A program made the translations under genes and the position numbers. Below the pieces are notes generated by a model that was given only the letters and a program-made list of their open reading frames with translations, was not told where the DNA came from and did not search any database. Positions 6,419 to 7,856 of a stretch of 7,856 bases of DNA are shown piece after piece. The first letter of the stretch is position 1, and each line of letters opens with the position of its first letter. Location of the stretch: NCBI GenBank assembly GCA_002403175.1, contig DHHG01000034.1:1-7856 (forward strand), in the 5' to 3' direction. The stretch is from Syntrophaceae bacterium UBA4778. GTDB lineage: Bacteria; Desulfobacterota; Syntrophia; Syntrophales; UBA4778.

Positions 6419-7489
6419 TTATGCGGCCGATTTTTTCAATGCTTCTGTCTGATAATGGGTCGTAAGGGAATCGATAATGGGTTGGATATCGCCGTCCAGA
6501 ATATTTTCCAGATTGTAGAGTGTGAGCCCGATCCGGTGATCAGTGACTCGTCCCTGAGGAAAATTATATGTCCTGATACGCTCGCTACGATCTCCGCTTC
6601 CGACTTGACTTTTTCTTTCCTCGGAAATTTTGGAATCACGCTCCTCTATCATTCTATCCAGTAATCGAGCTCGCAGGACTTTCATTGCTTTGATTTTATT
6701 TTTTAGCTGAGACTTCTCGTCCTGACAGGTCACAATGAGTCCCGTGGGAATATGTGTAATTCGGACTGCAGAATCTGTCGTATTCACGCTCTGGCCTCCA
6801 TGGCCGCTGGAACGGTAAACATCGACTCTAATTTCATTAGGATCAATGTTGACCTCAACCTCTTCAGCTTCCGGTAGCACAGCTACCGTAACAGCGGAAG
6901 TGTGTATCCGCCCTTGCGACTCCGTCGCTGGTACCCGTTGAACCCGGTGAACGCCGCTTTCGTATTTCAGTCGGCGGTATGCACCTTTGCCTTCAACCAG
7001 GGCAATCACTTCCTTGAAACCTCCCATACCGCTTCCCGAGCTGCTGCTCATGATTTCCACTTTCCAGCCCGAACGCTCAGCATATCGGGCATACATCCTG
7101 AAGAGGTCGGCTGCAAAAAGAGCCGCCTCGTCTCCGCCTGTGCCAGCCCGTATCTCAAAAAATACGCTCCGCTCGTCATTTGGATCTTTCGGCAAAAGGA
7201 GTATTTTCAGCTCACTTTCCAGCTGTTCTCGCCTGCTCTTGAGCTCCGGAATCTCCTCTTTTATGATTTCCTTTAATTCCTCATCATTCTCTTCCAGTAA
7301 TTTCTGGTCTTCCTTGATCTGAAGATCGATTTTCTCATACTGTCGAAAAGCCTCGACAATCTCTCGAAGATCGGAATGCTCTTTGGCAATTTTCTGGTAC
7401 TCTGTGCGGTTTCCGACAATTTCCGGATCGCTCAACTTGATTTCCAGATCTTCGAATCTTTTCTCTATGTCTTTGAGTTTTCCCAGCAT
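6419..7489 (-). CDS. prfA: Peptide chain release factor 1 (RF1)
   Basis: RF1 recognises UAA and UAG stop codons in the ribosomal A site and triggers hydrolysis of peptidyl-tRNA. The 356-aa length is typical. A charged N-terminal helical domain (about 1-100) precedes [16 protein letters not shown] (111-126). The codon-recognition domain contains [18 protein letters not shown] with the Pro-Ala-Thr stop-reading tripeptide (187-189), which marks RF1 rather than RF2. The catalytic [19 protein letters not shown] carries GGQ at 231-233, the glutamine that PrmC from the next gene methylates. No RF2-type frameshift is expected or seen. The ATG at 7489 gives the normal [12 protein letters not shown] start but has only a weak GGA upstream. 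The rpmE terminator ends about 25 nt before this start, so prfA needs read-through or a promoter overlapping the terminator. Confidence 0.97.
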   Translation of the reverse strand: MLGKLKDIEKRFEDLEIKLSDPEIVGNRTEYQKIAKEHSDLREIVEAFRQYEKIDLQIKEDQKLLEENDEELKEIIKEEIPELKSRREQLESELKILLLPKDPNDERSVFFEIRAGTGGDEAALFAADLFRMYARYAERSGWKVEIMSSSSGSGMGGFKEVIALVEGKGAYRRLKYESGVHRVQRVPATESQGRIHTSAVTVAVLPEAEEVEVNIDPNEIRVDVYRSSGHGGQSVNTTDSAVRITHIPTGLIVTCQDEKSQLKNKIKAMKVLRARLLDRMIEERDSKISEERKSQVGSGDRSERIRTYNFPQGRVTDHRIGLTLYNLENILDGDIQPIIDSLTTHYQTEALKKSAA

Positions 7490-7512
7490 TGGATTTCCGG
7501 CCGATATAGATT

Positions 7513-7564
7513 GGAAATAAAAAAGGAATGGCCCATTACCATCGATGATGGACCTGGGCCATTC
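7513..7564 (-). terminator. Two-tier intrinsic terminator between rpmE and prfA
   Basis: On the minus strand GAATGGCCCA (7564-7555) pairs perfectly with TGGGCCATTC (7535-7526), followed by CTTTTTTATTT. Inside the 19-nt loop a second 5-bp hairpin forms (CCATC-atc-GATGG, 7551-7539). It lies 12 nt after the rpmE stop and about 25-30 nt before the prfA ATG. Confidence 0.88.
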
Positions 7565-7576
7565 AATAAACGAAAC

Positions 7577-7789
7577 TTAAGCTTTTTTGGAGACTTTTTC
7601 GTATTTCTTCTGAAATCTCTCAACACGACCGGCAGTATCCATGATCTTCTGCTTACCTGTCATGAAAGGATGGCAATTAGAGCAGATTTCCACTTTAATA
7701 TCCTTCTTGGTGGACCGTGTCTTGATCACATTACCGCAGACGCAGGTAATCGTGGTCTCGTTGTATTCCGGATGTATATCTTTCTTCAT
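7577..7789 (-). CDS. rpmE: 50S ribosomal protein L31 (zinc-binding type)
   Basis: L31 sits on the large subunit near the central protuberance and takes part in the B1 bridge to the small subunit. The 70-aa product begins [20 protein letters not shown], the conserved L31 start. Cys16 and Cys18 (CVC) and Cys36 and Cys39 (CSNC) form the CxC...CxxC zinc site, so this is the zinc-containing (C+) form rather than the zinc-free paralogue made on zinc starvation. [20 protein letters not shown] is the conserved C-terminal block, ending in a basic tail. GGAG lies 13 nt before the ATG, a rather long spacing. A strong promoter is just upstream and an intrinsic terminator just downstream, so rpmE can be a monocistronic unit. 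rpmE next to prfA is a widespread gene order. Confidence 0.97.
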   Translation of the reverse strand: MKKDIHPEYNETTITCVCGNVIKTRSTKKDIKVEICSNCHPFMTGKQKIMDTAGRVERFQKKYEKVSKKA

Positions 7790-7802
7790 GATCGATCACC
7801 AA

Positions 7803-7809
7803 CTCCTTT
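7803..7809 (-). promoter_or_regulatory. Ribosome binding site of rpmE
   Basis: AAAGGAG on the minus strand, 13 nt before the rpmE ATG. The spacing is longer than usual, but no other start codon lies closer in the L31 frame. Confidence 0.6.
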
Positions 7810-7822
7810 AAAAATGTACAAT

Positions 7823-7851
7823 ATTATATAATCAATTTTTTTGAAATACAA
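7823..7851 (-). promoter_or_regulatory. Sigma-70-type promoter of rpmE
   Basis: The minus strand has TTGTAT (7851-7846), a 17-nt AT-rich spacer and a perfect TATAAT (7828-7823). The expected transcription start is about 27 nt upstream of the ATG, so the 5' leader would be short and contain the ribosome site. No leader structure is visible in that short stretch. Confidence 0.75.
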
Positions 7852-7856
7852 TCACC

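Noticed and set aside
7376..7831. 151-codon plus-strand frame opposite rpmE and the prfA start
   Set aside because: It is the shadow of two firmly identified genes and a terminator on the other strand.

Overview
The window carries a bacterial housekeeping locus whose protein genes all lie on the minus strand, so transcription runs from high to low coordinates. In that order it holds rpmE (ribosomal protein L31), prfA (release factor RF1), prmC (release-factor glutamine methyltransferase), murA (UDP-GlcNAc enolpyruvyl transferase), hisD (histidinol dehydrogenase), tRNA-Gly(CCC), a 1-kb stretch of decayed mobile DNA, rimP (ribosome maturation factor) and the 5' part of nusA, which runs off the window at base 1. 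The gene order rpmE-prfA-prmC-murA-hisD and the protein character resemble deltaproteobacteria in the broad sense (Desulfobacterota and relatives). This is inference from gene order and remembered family sequences; no search was run.

Region 7856-2895: a consensus-like promoter drives rpmE, which ends in a two-tier intrinsic terminator. That terminator finishes about 25 nt before prfA. prfA, prmC, murA and hisD follow as a probable operon. prmC modifies the GGQ glutamine of the prfA product, so enzyme and substrate are neighbours. murA begins with TTG two bases after the prmC stop, and hisD overlaps the murA stop (TAATG). A separate promoter overlapping the hisD stop codon serves the tRNA-Gly gene, which has its own terminator.

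Region 2820-1811 has no intact protein gene and is the most unusual part. The last 38 nt of tRNA-Gly, from the 3' anticodon stem through CCA, recur at 2188-2225 in the same orientation with two differences. Between the two copies lie 594 bp that include the C-terminal 63 codons of a TolC-like outer-membrane efflux protein, whose stop codon is 1 nt from the tRNA fragment. This looks like the collapsed scar of an element integrated at the tRNA 3' end. Next to it, at 1882-2157, is an internally deleted IS200/IS605-family element: both hairpin ends and the N- and C-terminal pieces of the Y1 transposase remain, but the HUH core is missing.

Region 1810-1: an intrinsic terminator sits about 20 nt before rimP, so rimP-nusA is probably expressed through a leader terminator. 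rimP and nusA are separated by 92 nt containing a strong GC-rich hairpin. I found no CRISPR array, no intact mobile element and no clear new defence or metabolic system. The novelty here is architectural: a tRNA-linked integration scar, a relic IS, and terminators placed directly in front of two translation or transcription operons.
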